Shown here piece by piece: positions 22,400-34,579 of a DNA stretch of 64,000 nucleotides; position 1 is the first letter of the stretch, and each line of letters opens with the position of its first letter. Source of the DNA: Fomes fomentarius. Taxonomy: Eukaryota > Basidiomycota > Agaricomycetes > Polyporales > Polyporaceae. The position numbers and the translations under genes are program-made. Where the stretch lies: the NCBI GenBank assembly GCA_022606135.1, contig JABYQN010000010.1, positions 310,001 to 374,000 on the forward strand. Direction: 5' to 3'. The notes below the pieces were generated by a model. The model had not been told where the DNA came from and did no database searches. It worked only from the letters and a program-made list of their open reading frames with translations.

Positions 22400-24275
22400 A
22401 CTTAGTGAGTTTGTGCCAACCGCTGTGCTCTTAAGACAGAAGATGATATATTATCTGAGTTAGTCTACAACACTATAAGGTACATACGCTTATCTACATC
22501 CTTGACCCCTCATACTGGCTGCACTGCACAGAAGGAAGGTTGTCAGTCACTTATGCACATGGTATCACGCACCTCTGTGCAGGATCCAACGTTGCTTTCG
22601 AGATCGAGGACGTTCAATACCGGCGCACACTGGGTGGTAAGTTAGCTTCTGCGACCTGCATGTCCAACGACAAACAACTCACCAGCGGGAGGCTCAGCCT
22701 TGCAATGCGGCACGCACCCTCCGCACAGTCCGAGTCACCCATCCCCGACAGGTGACTTTATCAGAAAGGCGTTGACTCATCTACCGTTACACCCTGCGTC
22801 CAATGGGTACGGCTTATTGGGTGGGGCAGGAGCCTGAGCAGGACGTGACGCGAACGTCGGATGCCACCAGGTGGGCTTATACACGACGGGGCGGCTGTCC
22901 ATGATGAGCATGCTCACTGGGTACCAGAAGGAGATCATCAGAGGGAACACGGGGAGTGTGCAGAAAGGATGAGACGTACAATAAGATAGTGCCAGGCTGT
23001 GCCGTACGGCGCGCGTCACGAGGAAAGGCGGTGATGTGGTATGTGGAACTGCGCACGCCGTGGTTCCCGTCTAGGGGAAACTTGGATACGCCGCAGTGGT
23101 ATACAGCGGCGCATCGTTCCGGACAACCTGTGCCCCATGTCAGCAATGATAGAGAAGGAAGTATCATATCAGAACTCACCACAGATATGAGGATGTCCGA
23201 TATAGTCCGTCGCCGCGGATGAACGGGGACGGACTAGATGAGGTGTCCTGTGTCTTCACCCTCGCTCTATCTCTAGCCATATAGACGTGTATCTGAGAGC
23301 GTAACTCGAGGCGAACAGAGAAGAGTGCTGCAGAGGGGAGCGGACATGGTGGTACTGAGGAGAGAGCAGCCCGTCAACTGGCTCGGGTTTTATATCGATG
23401 CGGCTGGGATCTGTCATGTGGGGGCTGGGACCAGCGCGGCGGAGGCTGGGGTTGGTCCGGTGGAGGATGGACACCCTGGGCCTCGTCAGCTCTTTGGCGG
23501 GCGAACAAGAGACGGTCGATATTCGGATCCTCGGCGCTGTGTTCCTCTTTGGCTGCATTTCACGGTTGATGATCTGTTCACGATAGGGAACCGTTATTAG
23601 ATATGATCACGGAAGGAGGACAGCGCCCGAATACTGTTACCAGTCGCCGTCACCTTACATGGACGGTCTTTTGCATGACCGTCTCGAAGCCGGTCCTCAA
23701 GGCCTCACGAGTCACTGATACAAGTCTGCTGGCCCGAAACGAGCAATGTGTCAAATATTGGCCTCATGATGTCGATCCAAGCGAGTCTTTGGGGCCTCCG
23801 TTTTAGAACTGAGAACTTGTGTCGATCAGGATGTGCCAGCCGCCGAGGTGAAGAGCAGCAGTGACATCCGAAATGCCGGTGAAATGTCCTAGGTAGCAGC
23901 AGCCGAGTTGAGACGGCGTCGATCAACAAAGTCAGCCCTTTGGAAGTGTCGAACAGACAGCGATCGTTAATAGGGATGACTCTGAGCGGTGGCCCGGGTC
24001 GTAAGTCGTCTCAGAGTAGGCGTATTGCAATTCATAGGAGGTCCACGATCGGCACCATCCGGAGTTATGGGGTGGCATACCAATGAAGGCGTACCAACTC
24101 GTCCATCCATAGAATGCTTGAACGAGCAATACTGGTGTCCATGGGCATGTTATTGAACGAGTAGGATGGCGAAGGTGGCGTCGAGTCTGCACCGGTAGCC
24201 GGCCCGCTTGAACATGTCGTGATGGTCACGTGTGTGCTGTAGACGCCCTTGAGTCCTGACCGTTGACGTAACACG
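22400..24275. repeat. Duplicated block, right copy (partner at 12620-14475)
   Basis: Collinear direct repeat of 12620-14475, sharing the start TTTGTGCCAACCGCTGTGCT, the conserved TATGCACATGGTATCACGCA, and the tail around GACGTAACAC. The plus-strand 62-91 codon and minus-strand 100-codon frames seen in the left copy are also open here. No intact gene can be built across it on either strand. The position downstream of GMC gene 2 mirrors that of the left copy upstream of GMC gene 1. Confidence 0.8.
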
Positions 24276-25065
24276 TTAGTAGTCACGTTAGTCACGCTCA
24301 CTTATAACTTCAAGTAAGTCGTATCATTTGCGGTCATTAGGCAAGCCTGTGTCCCCTGCTTAGCCTTGTATATCGAAGTCTTGCTGTTGCCCAAAAGGAA
24401 AATCAACAACTTCGCGGACCAGCCGCGTGCGACGCGAAGCCTGAGTTAGAGGTGAGTCTATATCACTATGGTATGATAAAGGGCTCGGTGTTCGCATTGT
24501 AATGTCCGCCTTCAACCTCGCCTGCTCTTGAATTTGTGTTGTACTGCTATATGCGTTGGAATCTGCTAGTAAGCTCCCGGTAGACTTACTGGAACAACTT
24601 CACCCGATAGCGACTTCATATCCAACAGATTCATTGGATCCCCAAAGCCACGCTGCCGCGCGGGACTAGAGGAGTGGTTGTGGGCTGCGACTCAACGTGA
24701 GGACGGAGGCAGGTGAGTCCGCGCACGCACTTGTAGACTGGCACACAGGTATTACTTACTCCGGGAAAACACACTTGACTCATGTGACCAATGTGTCGTC
24801 CAACCACAGATCACGGATGGCTACCGTAAATGTCCGGGTGTATTACGAGAAACTAATATGTTAGCTAGCTATCCATGAAACACCGTGACCGCCCACGAAC
24901 CCTTCAAAAACAAATGAACAAATGTACCACGTTATACAATACACCGAGACGTGCGATTGTGGAGTTATCGTTATCGTTAGGGATGAATGAATAAGTCAAT
25001 GTGCCACCTGTCATGGCTTCTACTTCCTTCGCACCTTCCTCCTCATGCGCAACCGCCATCCTGCA
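24276..25065. other. Intergenic, 3' flank of the oxysterol-binding protein gene
   Basis: No coding, RNA or repeat signal was recognised. The right part is the 3' untranslated region of the minus-strand gene that ends at 25066. Confidence 0.5.
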
Positions 25066-28000
25066 TCAAGGCTCGTCCTCGATGAAGATCTGGTCGACGT
25101 CCTTCCACTGCACATCCTTCCCACCGTGCTGCTCCTTCCACACCTTCTCTCTCTCTATCCAATACTCGAGCTGCTCGTCCACAGTCGACGGCATCCACAC
25201 CCGCTCGCCTGTGTCCGGCTCCGTAGTCGCCGAGAACCACCGCGGCCGGTGCGGCGGTGCCTCGCCTACCTCCCGTGCCCGCCTGATCTTGCGCTGGAAC
25301 TCCTCCTGCTTCATCTTCAAGTCGTTCGCATGCTCGTACCGCCCAAGCTCGAACGCCCGCTGGTCTGGCCGCAGACGGCAGTCAGTCGGGCACACGTACG
25401 GCTTCAGCGTGTCTTCGGGGCAGTCGTTCAACGTGATTGCGAACGGCGTCAGGTTGAAGGGAGACGGAGGTTTCACGGAATTGCGCCACAGGAGAATGTA
25501 CTCGTTCGGCACCGTGGGGGAGTTCGGACTGCCCATCGCGACATCGGGGTGCAGTTGGCCTACGCCTGTGCCGACTTGGCGCGCGACGAGTTGGCTGTTC
25601 CAGCGCCCAGCGATCTCGTATACGACGTTGCCGTCCACGTCCTCGACGTATCCGGAGATCTCGAACGCGTCCTTTCCACGCCAACCGCGCGGCTTGAACG
25701 TCAGTATGCAACGGTCTCCAGTCCGGTGGTTGGTGATCTGCCAATAGGTTAAATTGTGAGATACACATCAGCTTTGGGTGTAACGTACCACCATGTCGCC
25801 GTAGTGATCAATCGTAGGCGACCCGAGGATGAACCCAGAGACGTTTGTCGTGACCTTCTTCCAGCTATAATGCTCAACGACGCGCCCTTTGACGTGCGGG
25901 CCTTTTGCCTTCGGATAGTTAGGGGCACGCTCCTCAGGCAAAAGCAGCTCGGCGTGCGCGATGCCCGTCGGCCGGATCTCGAACGACTTGCCCATGAACT
26001 TGTTCTGTGCGTCAACCTCGCCGTAGTAGCGCCACATCGGAGACTCGGCCCAGCATGCCGAGATGGGCGGGTGGTGGCTAACCTGTTCCGAGACGTAGCG
26101 GTACTGCTTGTCATGCCGGACATATTCGAACGTCTCGCTCTGAGAGGCCATCATCAGTGGGCCATAGAGAAAGGTGTGAGTAGGGAGAATCGTACAAGCA
26201 TAGGATTGAAGGGCTTGGCGATACGTCCGATCGTAGATGAGTAGTTCGACATCGCAAAGGCAGCGATGAACGCAATGCGTCGGTGCGGATCGTTCTCAGC
26301 ATATGCGGCGTCCACTGAGTATGCGACGATCAGTACCACACAGACTTCCAGCGATATGTCACTTACAGCACTCAGAGAACTCCATATCCTCCGCCATACG
26401 CTGCAACATGCTCGTCGGCTCGTTAAAGAACACCGGGAACGAGATCTTCGTCAAGTCCTTCCCGATACTATTCTTCAGCACCGCCCACAAGCTCATAGGC
26501 GGGCGGTCGTCAGACGAGATCGAGAGCCGGTCGCGCAGCTTGAGATACCCCGCGTACACCTCCCTACTCAAGTTGAATTGCACAGAGCTGGGACGAGTGA
26601 ATGACTGCGTGATGAGCAGGTTCGGGAGCGTGTTCGCCTCGATCGCATCGAAGAACTCGTCCTCTTCGTCCGTGTCCCCGTCGTCCTCCAATGCTAAGCC
26701 TGCGTTCGAAGCTCCGCCCATGATGAGCGAGAATGGACGGGAGGACGAGTGGGAACGAGGTAGTCCTGGGGATGGTACGGACGTGCGCCGCTGCGCAATG
26801 GGGACTATTGACGACGGCACACTTGGGGATTCGGGCTGCACGGGCGTGGGCGAAGCAGGTGTGACCGTCGTCACATTGTCTGCTATTGGTGACGACACGA
26901 GCTGTGTGGACCGTTTGCGGACGGTGCCCTCTTGAGCGAAGCTTGGTGCACGACTCCGACGGAATTTACTCCGGAGCTCTTTCTCGAGCATATCGCCTTC
27001 GCGCACAACCGCTTGCAAGCTCTCCTCCCAGATATTCTGGCGCTCGCGCTCACGCTCGAGCTTGGACTTGTACCAATCCTCCCTCTCCTTCGCCATAGAG
27101 ACGTATTCGGCCAACATGCCCGAGACGGAATGGAACGTGTCATCGATAGCCTTGTTGACCTCCGCCGCACGAGGAGTACCGGGGACCTGGCTGGGAAGGC
27201 TGGACAGCAGCTGTGAAGTGAGCTCGACCTGTGCAAGTAGCGCGTTACCCTGCAATTCGAACGAATTCGAATGTGGCGGGACTTGTTGCGTAGAGTCCGC
27301 GTCCGACGTGTCCTCGCTCTCCTGCCCCTGTTCCTGATCGTCGAGCGGATCCGAAGCTTCCTTACGTTCGCTGGCCTCCCCGCCAGACTCAGCATCCACC
27401 GCAGAGCTCGCTCCAGACCGGTCTTTGCGTCTCGAGGATGGGTGGGTGCTGCTGATCGACAGCGATGGCTTGAGGCTCGGTGCCTGGCTCTCGCCACTCC
27501 GGCGGTCATGCTGCTCGCTCTCGCGTTTCGCCAGTTCCATGCTCTTCTGAAGCGCGGTAATCCAGCGCGAAGCCTCGACCGGATGATTAGCCTTCAAGTA
27601 CCACTTCTGGATAGACGAGTGACCACGAGAGGGCGTGGAATGCACCTCAAAGCGCAAGCCAGAGGTCCCAGTGGGTACGGTCAAAACGGCCGTCCGCATC
27701 GCAATCGAGCCACGACATGCTAGATTCTCGTCATCTTGGTGTCGATAATCTGCAGAGAGCTCAGCAAATTGTCCGAACAGCGCAGATATCACTACGCACA
27801 TGATAGCACGCCCTGGTGCAAGACGAACCAGCGCGTGTTGTAGCCCTTCGCAACATTAGTGTACTTGTTCAGGTATCCCCTAAGCTCAGGTTGAGATGAT
27901 GACAACGACGGTTCCTTGATGAGCGAATTATCCTGATTCGTGACTGCAGGCGATCAGTGACTAGACGTGCGGATAGGGAAGGCGAGCCCACATTGTCGTA

Positions 28001-28849
28001 AATACACCCGGACACGATCATCCTTGCCCGCGCTGTCGTATACTGGCCGTCCTTTCCTATCGCGCACGAAAACGTCAGCCCCCGCGCGGACGGCTTTCTC
28101 CACCAATCGCAAGTCCTTCCTCCTGGCGGCTTCATGCAACAACGTGCGACCCGATGCATCGTCCAGGTACGACAAGTCGACAAGCCGTATACGCGGCAAT
28201 TCCAGCAGCTTGACGAGTGCTTCTGGTGGAGGGTCATTGTGCGGCGACAAGATATAGCTGCGTAGTAGAGACCGATAATGGGCGGTGAGGAACGCTCGGG
28301 AATCTGAAACGGACAGGGCAGATGAGTCATCAATTATGTGACAAACAAACCGCCGTCTTGGAGGCTTACCGCGGATTGCATGTATAGTTTCCTTGCCTCG
28401 AGCGACTTCTAGACAGGTCCTTTGCTGGCTATCGCGAAGACTGTCGTCAATCCCCTCCTGATCAAGCAACAGGGTGACAGCATCCGTGCGCGACAACGAT
28501 GCTGCAAGATGCAATGCTGTGGTACCAGACCCGGGGGGGTACACGGCGTTAGGTGATATAGAACGGTGAGAGAGCAAGAGCGCAATGGTATCGCCTGACA
28601 TCTTCGTGAGAGAGTGTAATTATAAGAGAAATAGATGATTTGCACGTACAAGAAGCGCATCGAATGGCGAGATGGAGTGCCGCCGCACCCAAGTCAAGAT
28701 CACTCTCAGAAGACGTTCTCCGGTCCTTGGTAATGTCCGTCAAGAATGGATGTATACGCGCGGGGTCACCTATATCGCGATCTCAGTGTCTGTTAGATGT
28801 GGTGGACGCAAATAATCGTACCGCTGCGTAGTGCCGAGAGCAACCGGAC
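25066..28849 (-). CDS. OSH1: Oxysterol-binding protein with ankyrin repeats, PH domain and FFAT motif (Osh1/Osh2-like)
   Basis: Exons on the minus strand: 28822-28849 (5' end unresolved), 28650-28769, 28370-28594, 27992-28303, 27800-27943, 26367-27749, 26196-26314, 25789-26139 and 25066-25737; about 1117 residues from the first mapped codon (yeast Osh1 1188, Osh2 1283). Ankyrin-type repeats ([30 protein letters not shown]) fill residues ~30-225. A PH domain ([20 protein letters not shown]...WITALQKSM) spans ~252-348. A perfect FFAT motif EFFDAIE near 640 should dock on VAP proteins of the ER. The lipid-transfer domain (~660-1117) has the fingerprint EQVSHHPP near 795. It is expected to move sterol or PI4P at ER contact sites. 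All introns are GT-AG. The initiating ATG lies upstream in an exon I could not fix. Confidence 0.93.
26638..26658 (-). other. FFAT motif (EFFDAIE) in the OSH1-like protein
   Basis: Codons for Glu-Phe-Phe-Asp-Ala-Ile-Glu, preceded by an acidic flank (DTDEED), match the consensus EFFDAxE exactly. In Osh1-3 and mammalian ORPs this motif binds the MSP domain of VAP/Scs2 and anchors the protein to the ER. Confidence 0.9.
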
Positions 28850-31378
28850 CTGATACAAGGAATCCAAGCCTGTGCCATCTGGGTGCAACGATACTGTCAG
28901 TAACGCGTATCTGGCCTATCGAAGTTGACTGGACAGCGAAAGAGAATGGCTCGTGCAGCGAAGCAATTACGGGATCACGTAGCTGCCAGAACTTTCGCGC
29001 GTGGAAAGATGTCCAAGAAGACTACACCCACGACGTCTTCCCGCCGGCAGAAGTCCAGTGCGAATGCTCTCACTCTGGGAACCGCCTACTACCAGTGCGA
29101 CCTAAACTTGGGTGGCAGAGCAAGCGCGGCGGCGCGAAGCACTGGGGACAATCACTCGCCGCGACAAGATGGGGTAGATGCCTGGCTCCAGCGCGCGCAG
29201 GCGGTGTGCAATATGTCGTACCCTCCTAGCCGCAAGGTAATTAGCCCAGAACTTTGCGCATTCGGGCTGATGAATGCATGAAACGCGGATGGCCGGGGCG
29301 CGAAGACTGATGCAGGGACCCCTAGGAAGTTTGGAAGATGTCGCGTCGCGTAAGAGTGGGGTCCAAGAACGACCAAGCCTGGCCCGCTGCCACGTCTTGA
29401 GCTAGCACGCTGTGTAATGGTGCGCGCACGGTGATGCAGTCCTATCGTCGAGGCGGCGGGGGATGAAAGCGAGCCCCCGAACAAGCAGTCTGACCCTCTC
29501 ACAACCCCAGTCCGACCGCTCGACATCATCAAATCATCTGCTGCAAGTCCGACAAATCATTTCTTTCGTGCGCCACCGTCAAGGACGAAGATATCCTAGA
29601 CCAGCAAGGATGAAGGACTCACCTCGAGCACTAGATATTGACGGAGATGATATGTGCGAGGCAATCGTCGACATTGTCGTTCGTAAGTTGATATCACCAA
29701 GCTTTCCGGGACATAAGACAGAGAATAGAGTACTAGTAGAGAAACGAGGGAGAGAGCTAAGCGAGATGGAGATGTAAACAGTTGCGGTCAAGTTGCGGAT
29801 GAGGCTCCCCGCGTAGACTTCGAGAGTGAGCTTCAAGGCATTATCCTCCCACCAGCTCCGACAGCAACTCCGAAGGCGGAGATGAAATGTTTTCGGGGCG
29901 TAAGGTAGCGGAGCATACATTGCTCATCTCCGCATGAACTACTTCCGTGAGTACGTCACTGATCATGAATGTTAATGCTCACCAAATCCGTTTCAAACGT
30001 CCATCGACGATCATTTAATCCTGCGTCCGCACACGTTCTAACTTACTGTAACTAGGCAGACACGACTTCCGGAAACTCAGTAAGCTTGCACCCGGGCCAT
30101 TCTCTTATAGAGCTAGTACTATAGATCTCTCGTCAATCATGTTCAGGACCTTACTTACGCGATCACGATCATGTATGGTGTTTTTCAGTAATTGGTCCGG
30201 GAAAGCACGACTCAGAGACACCTACATCCTACATAGACCATTTGGTTCGAAGCGGGAACCCGAGTGCTATAACGAGGTAAACCAAGGCTAACAAAACAGT
30301 GACGTGCGTCCCGAGGGTGGTTGTAACCAGATGAACGAACCTCCTGCAGCTGCAACATCTGCAGAGCAGTTCCAGCAGTTCTGTGCACGATGTAGAGTGC
30401 GCACGTAGGTGATTACGCATGTATAGGACTGGTCGATTTGTCGGTCTGCCATGCACAGGATAAGATGTAGTGCACCATAGCCAATCCCTATTCACTCGTG
30501 AGCAATATGAATCAGCTTGTAGATGTACCAGCCTAAAGGTCCGATACGACAGAAGATCATCGAAGTATGGCTCACGGACGCATAGTCGTATTCAAAGAGT
30601 TCCAGCGAAGACACGTGTACAACCACCAGCCAATAGGTTTTCCAAGCCGGTAGCCTCCGTCCGGGGCTTCTATGGCTTCCCTGAGTGGCGCGTATTCAAC
30701 GCATAGGGTGTGGAAAGAGTCTCAGAAATACTGACGTATCTTCCCTCATTGTCTCCACATGACAGTGTAGATGGAAACGTTGAATGATGACAATTACAAG
30801 TGCCAATCCGGAGTTATTGCGGTTCAAATGCCTGAAAGATCACTTGTTGGACACAAAGCTTCAAGCCTTTGCAACGAAACCGTACTCACGGCAGCGACAC
30901 GGACATTCAAACACAACTAGGGTGTATTCTGTCCTCGTGGATCGGAAGGAGTCTCCACGCACCAGGAATCCATGGCAGCGCGCTACTAGCTCTCTGAACC
31001 AATTATTAGGTCGCAGACCTGGGTGTTTACTCGCTAGGTCTGTCTTGCCGTGCTATCGTCACATTGACGCAGCGGGAGAGTGTCGCCCGGCCGTTAGCTA
31101 CAGCACCAACAAGGTCTGTTTCGAGAAGGCCGGCAATATGTTTAGAGCTTGAACACAGCTCGACTAAACTGGTTCATATCAACTTGGTGCATGAGGTCAG
31201 CGAGACAAAAAGACTGTACACGGAAAGCTTACTAGCTAGTCCACTGCAGCAGACGATTTGAGGCATATAGAGTGAAGAAGATTGAGGAAGGATGATAAAA
31301 CTTATATAAAAGGGTCGCTGGTTGTCGAGGAAATAGACGCCAGCCCAATCCATCGCCGCCGCGCCGGCAGCGCCCGCG
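28850..31378. other. Intergenic between the divergent OSH1-like and ATG4 genes
   Basis: It holds the unmapped 5' end of the OSH1-like gene (28850 to perhaps 29300) and the promoter of ATG4 copy 1. A 104-codon plus-strand frame at 29463-29777 (MKDSPRALDIDGDDMCEAIV from its internal ATG) ends without a credible splice partner. From about 31150 the sequence is alignable, with many differences, to 41635-41875, the promoter of ATG4 copies 2 and 3. Confidence 0.55.
31303..31311 (+). promoter_or_regulatory. TATA box of ATG4 copy 1
   Basis: TATATAAAA lies ~100 bp before the ATG at 31410. The matching site upstream of copies 2 and 3 reads TATATACAA (near 41800 and 52296), a weaker TATA element. Confidence 0.65.
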
Positions 31379-31409
31379 CACAACTCTCCCCCCGACGACG
31401 ACGACGCCG

Positions 31410-33860
31410 ATGTCGAACAAACCATCGCGCACATCGCCCTCGCCGTCGTCGCCCACGAGCGCGAGCCATGGCCCGAAGCTCCCCAAATTCCTCTCCAAGG
31501 CCAACCGCGACCGGTCAAAGTCCATGGTCGACCCCGCCGGCAGTCCGACCCCCAGCTCCTCCTCCTCCAGCCCAGTGATGCCCGAGACGCCAAAACACAA
31601 GAAGCCCAGTCGGCGCGGGTCCATATTTCGAGACTCGAGCAGTCGCAGGCAGTCGCAAGACGTTGATGTCGGCGAGGACGGCGAAGACAATGCTGACGAG
31701 CCGCCGGTTATTGTCGAGCCCTCGACGGTGCCTCGGCCCCGCACACGTTCTGAACGACCGTTGTCTGACAATTACCCTTCTATGCAGTACTACTCGCCGG
31801 GAAGCAGCTCGCGCATCGGCGACTTGCCCACCCGGTTGTCTGGGTGGTTTGCCCACACCTTCAGCAATTCTTCCACCGACCTCAGCCTCCCATCACTCCT
31901 CTCCCAGCAACACCTCGCCGCCTCGGTCTCGCCCAAGGGCAAGGGATCAGCGCTCCTCACAGCAGCCCGGACTGGAAAGGGTCACCTGGACAAAGCCATG
32001 CGCTATCTGCTCGACAGCGACGCGACGCCCGATAAGTGTCCGGAGCCCATCTGGCTGCTTGGTGTCGAACATCCAGGGTACGAGCCACCCCCGCCTCCTG
32101 TTCTTGATCACCCCGCGAGCCCCGGACGACGGAGTTCTACCGACTCGCGTCGTGGGTCTTCTTTCCGATCCTCATCCTCTTCACCCGCTTCTCCACATGC
32201 GCCGCCTCTCTCGCAATCCCAACCCGCATCGTCGGCTAGAGAGAAGAAAGAGGATCCTTCGAAGAATTGGCCACCCGTCTTCTACGCCGACTTCACCTCC
32301 CGGATATGGCTCACATATCGCTCTCAGTTCTTCCCCATCCGCGACACGACCCTCGCCGCACTCGAATCGGAGGTGTCCAGTAGCCCAACGGGGCTCCCAA
32401 GTAGCCCTCCTAGCAAGAAGTGGAACTGGCCAATAGGAGGGGAGAAGGGATGGACGAGCGATGCGGGTTGGGGTTGCATGCTGCGGACTGGGCAGTCTCT
32501 CTTGGCGAATGCTCTTCTGCATTTACATCTCGGCCGAGGTACGTTCTCTTTCCACTCACGCCACGGAACCATGCTCAATCCTAGAAGATTGGAGGCGGCC
32601 ACCCTATCCTGTTTATACCGCCGATTACGCGACATACGTTCAGATTATCACTTGGTTCCTCGATACCCCTTCTCCCCTTTGCCCCTTCAGCGTCCATCGC
32701 ATGGCCCTCGTGGGCAAGGATCTTGGTAAGGATGTAGGACAGTGGTTCGGCCCCAGCACCGCCGCTGGCGCTATCAAGTACGCACTTTATCCCCTCCTCC
32801 GCGCCGCAGTATTGACACTTCATGTTCAGGACCCTGGTACATAACTTCCCTGACGCTGGCCTCGGGGTTGCCGTGGCTACGGACAGCACGCTCTACGAAT
32901 CGGACGTCTATGCGGCTTCTCACTCTGTAGTCCACTCCATCAGACGACATGGTCATGCCCGACCTATGGAGTGGGGTGATCGTGCCGTCCTCATCCTCAT
33001 TGGTATTCGCCTTGGTATTGAGGGAGTTAACCCATTGTATTATAACACTATCAAGGCATGTCGGTGATGTGGAATCAGGTATCCGCTTACGCTTCCGCTC
33101 ACGCCCTGCTTTCCAGACATTGTATACTTTCCCACAATCGGTCGGTATCGCTGGCGGTCGTCCCTCTTCCTCCTACTACTTCGTCGGCTCCCAGGCCGAT
33201 AACCTATTCTACCTCGACCCCCATCACGCTCGTCCTGCAATACCCCTACGTCTTCCACCTCGCAACTCACCTGAGGTGTACGAGCGTCAGTCTTCCCCAG
33301 AAGCGTATGGCTCTGACCGAGAGCGTGACAAGGATAGACCGTACCGCACGCTGCACCATGTGCGATCGCCGACGTCGCCGATGTCTGTACGTTCGAACGC
33401 TAGCACTGGATCATCGTTTTCGTACCGGTCACCGATGCTCGCTCCGTCACCGCTCCAGCAGCAACTGTCCACGTCTTCCGCGTCCACCTCCCAATCTGAG
33501 TCGTCCCAGTCGAACAATATTCACAACAGATGGCAGTCAACGAGCATTCTGCCGGACGATTCGGCCGAAATGGACTCGCGCGAACTCGGACTGGGGATGG
33601 ACCTCGACCCGATGCAACGCCACTTCATCACTGCATATTCACAGCAGGAGCTCAAGACGTTCCACTGCGATCGGGTACGCAAGATGCCGCTGTCGGGTCT
33701 GGACCCGAGCATGCTTCTTGGCTTCCTGTGCAAGAACGAGAGCGAGTGGATCGATCTCAAGGACAGGATAACGGAGGTGAGTCGCGGAGGTGAGTGGCTG
33801 TGTTCGTGTTGGCGGGATCGTACGTACATAGTGCTAGGCGAACTGGTAGGCGACGGCTAG
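31410..33860 (+). CDS. ATG4: ATG4 autophagy cysteine protease, copy 1, 3'-truncated duplicate with replaced tail
   Basis: Exons 31410-32538, 32585-32777, 32830-33055 and 33117-33776, then read-through of the intron 4 donor to a TAG at 33858-33860; 763 residues. Peptidase C54 cleaves and delipidates Atg8. The catalytic Cys is residue 356 in [11 protein letters not shown], and Asp550 and His552 are in [10 protein letters not shown], so the full triad is kept. A long Ser/Pro-rich N-terminal region precedes the core. After residue 736 the normal 264-residue tail of copy 3 is replaced by 27 residues read from the intron donor and segment R. Intron 3 (33056-33116) is a GC-AG intron; the GT alternatives break the frame or conserved [14 protein letters not shown]. 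It could be a functional extra copy or a pseudogene. Its promoter differs from that of copies 2 and 3. Confidence 0.85.
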
Positions 33861-33949
33861 GGGAAGGCGGAAAGTACGATCTGGATCGTGGCTGTGTGAG
33901 TGGGGCTGGTGCTGCAAAGTCACTGCCGGGGAAAGAAAGCAAAAGATAG

Positions 33950-34090
33950 GCTGTTTTGAGGGCCATAAAGGTGTACAGGGTGTTCTGAGGGCCATAAAGG
34001 TGTACAGGGTGTTTTGAGGGGTGTAGGGGTGTTTTGAAGGTCATAAGGACGTTCGAGGGTGTTCTGAGTGGGTCTGAGGGTGCTCTGACG
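33950..34090. repeat. G/T-rich minisatellite, ~31 bp period (unit 1)
   Basis: GGGCCATAAAGGTGTACAGG is repeated at ~33959 and ~33990 and then decays into shorter GGGTGTTTTGA/GGTGTTCTGA variants. The same array is at about 44447-44587 in unit 2. Confidence 0.75.
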
Positions 34091-34579
34091 ACTCTGAGGG
34101 ATACAAGGTGAGGCACATAGGGACCACGCAGACGTTGTGCTAGAAATCATGTATTCATTTAGTTCTATGCAATACATGGTTTGGTACTACTCGTTCTGAC
34201 AGACTCGTGTCAAATCGCCCCCGCCCGCTTCCTGAACCGCTGCAAGTACACGGCCGCTACTTACCGTCCGTACTCACCGTTCAGTGAGAGCACAGACTGA
34301 CCGTCAGACAGACTGAGAATCGTCGCAAGAGAAGGTCTGAGCAGGTCTGAGGAGTCTGCCGGACAAAGTCAATCATCTCGTCCTTCAAAAGAATCACATA
34401 CCTGTTTTGCGGTTGACCGTCCATCTCGTCCTGTTTTCTGGCTCGTGTTAGTCCTTGAGAGTGTATTATGAGCCAAGGTACTCACAGAAGCGAACTACAC
34501 GGGGCTCAGACGTGAATCCGAGTCACCGCCTGCCGGCCGCCAAATCGCCTCCTCCAGAATGGCCGAATTTTCAACCTCA

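Noticed and set aside
29463..29777. Possible gene starting MKDSPRALDIDGDDMCEAIV
   Set aside because: After the possible donor at 29683 every acceptor tried leads quickly to a stop; no homology recognised.
31410..33860. Long alternative-frame ORFs over ATG4 (e.g. 257 codons at 31663-32436)
   Set aside because: They are frame shadows of the GC-rich Ser/Pro-coding exon; the C54 protease frame is unambiguous.
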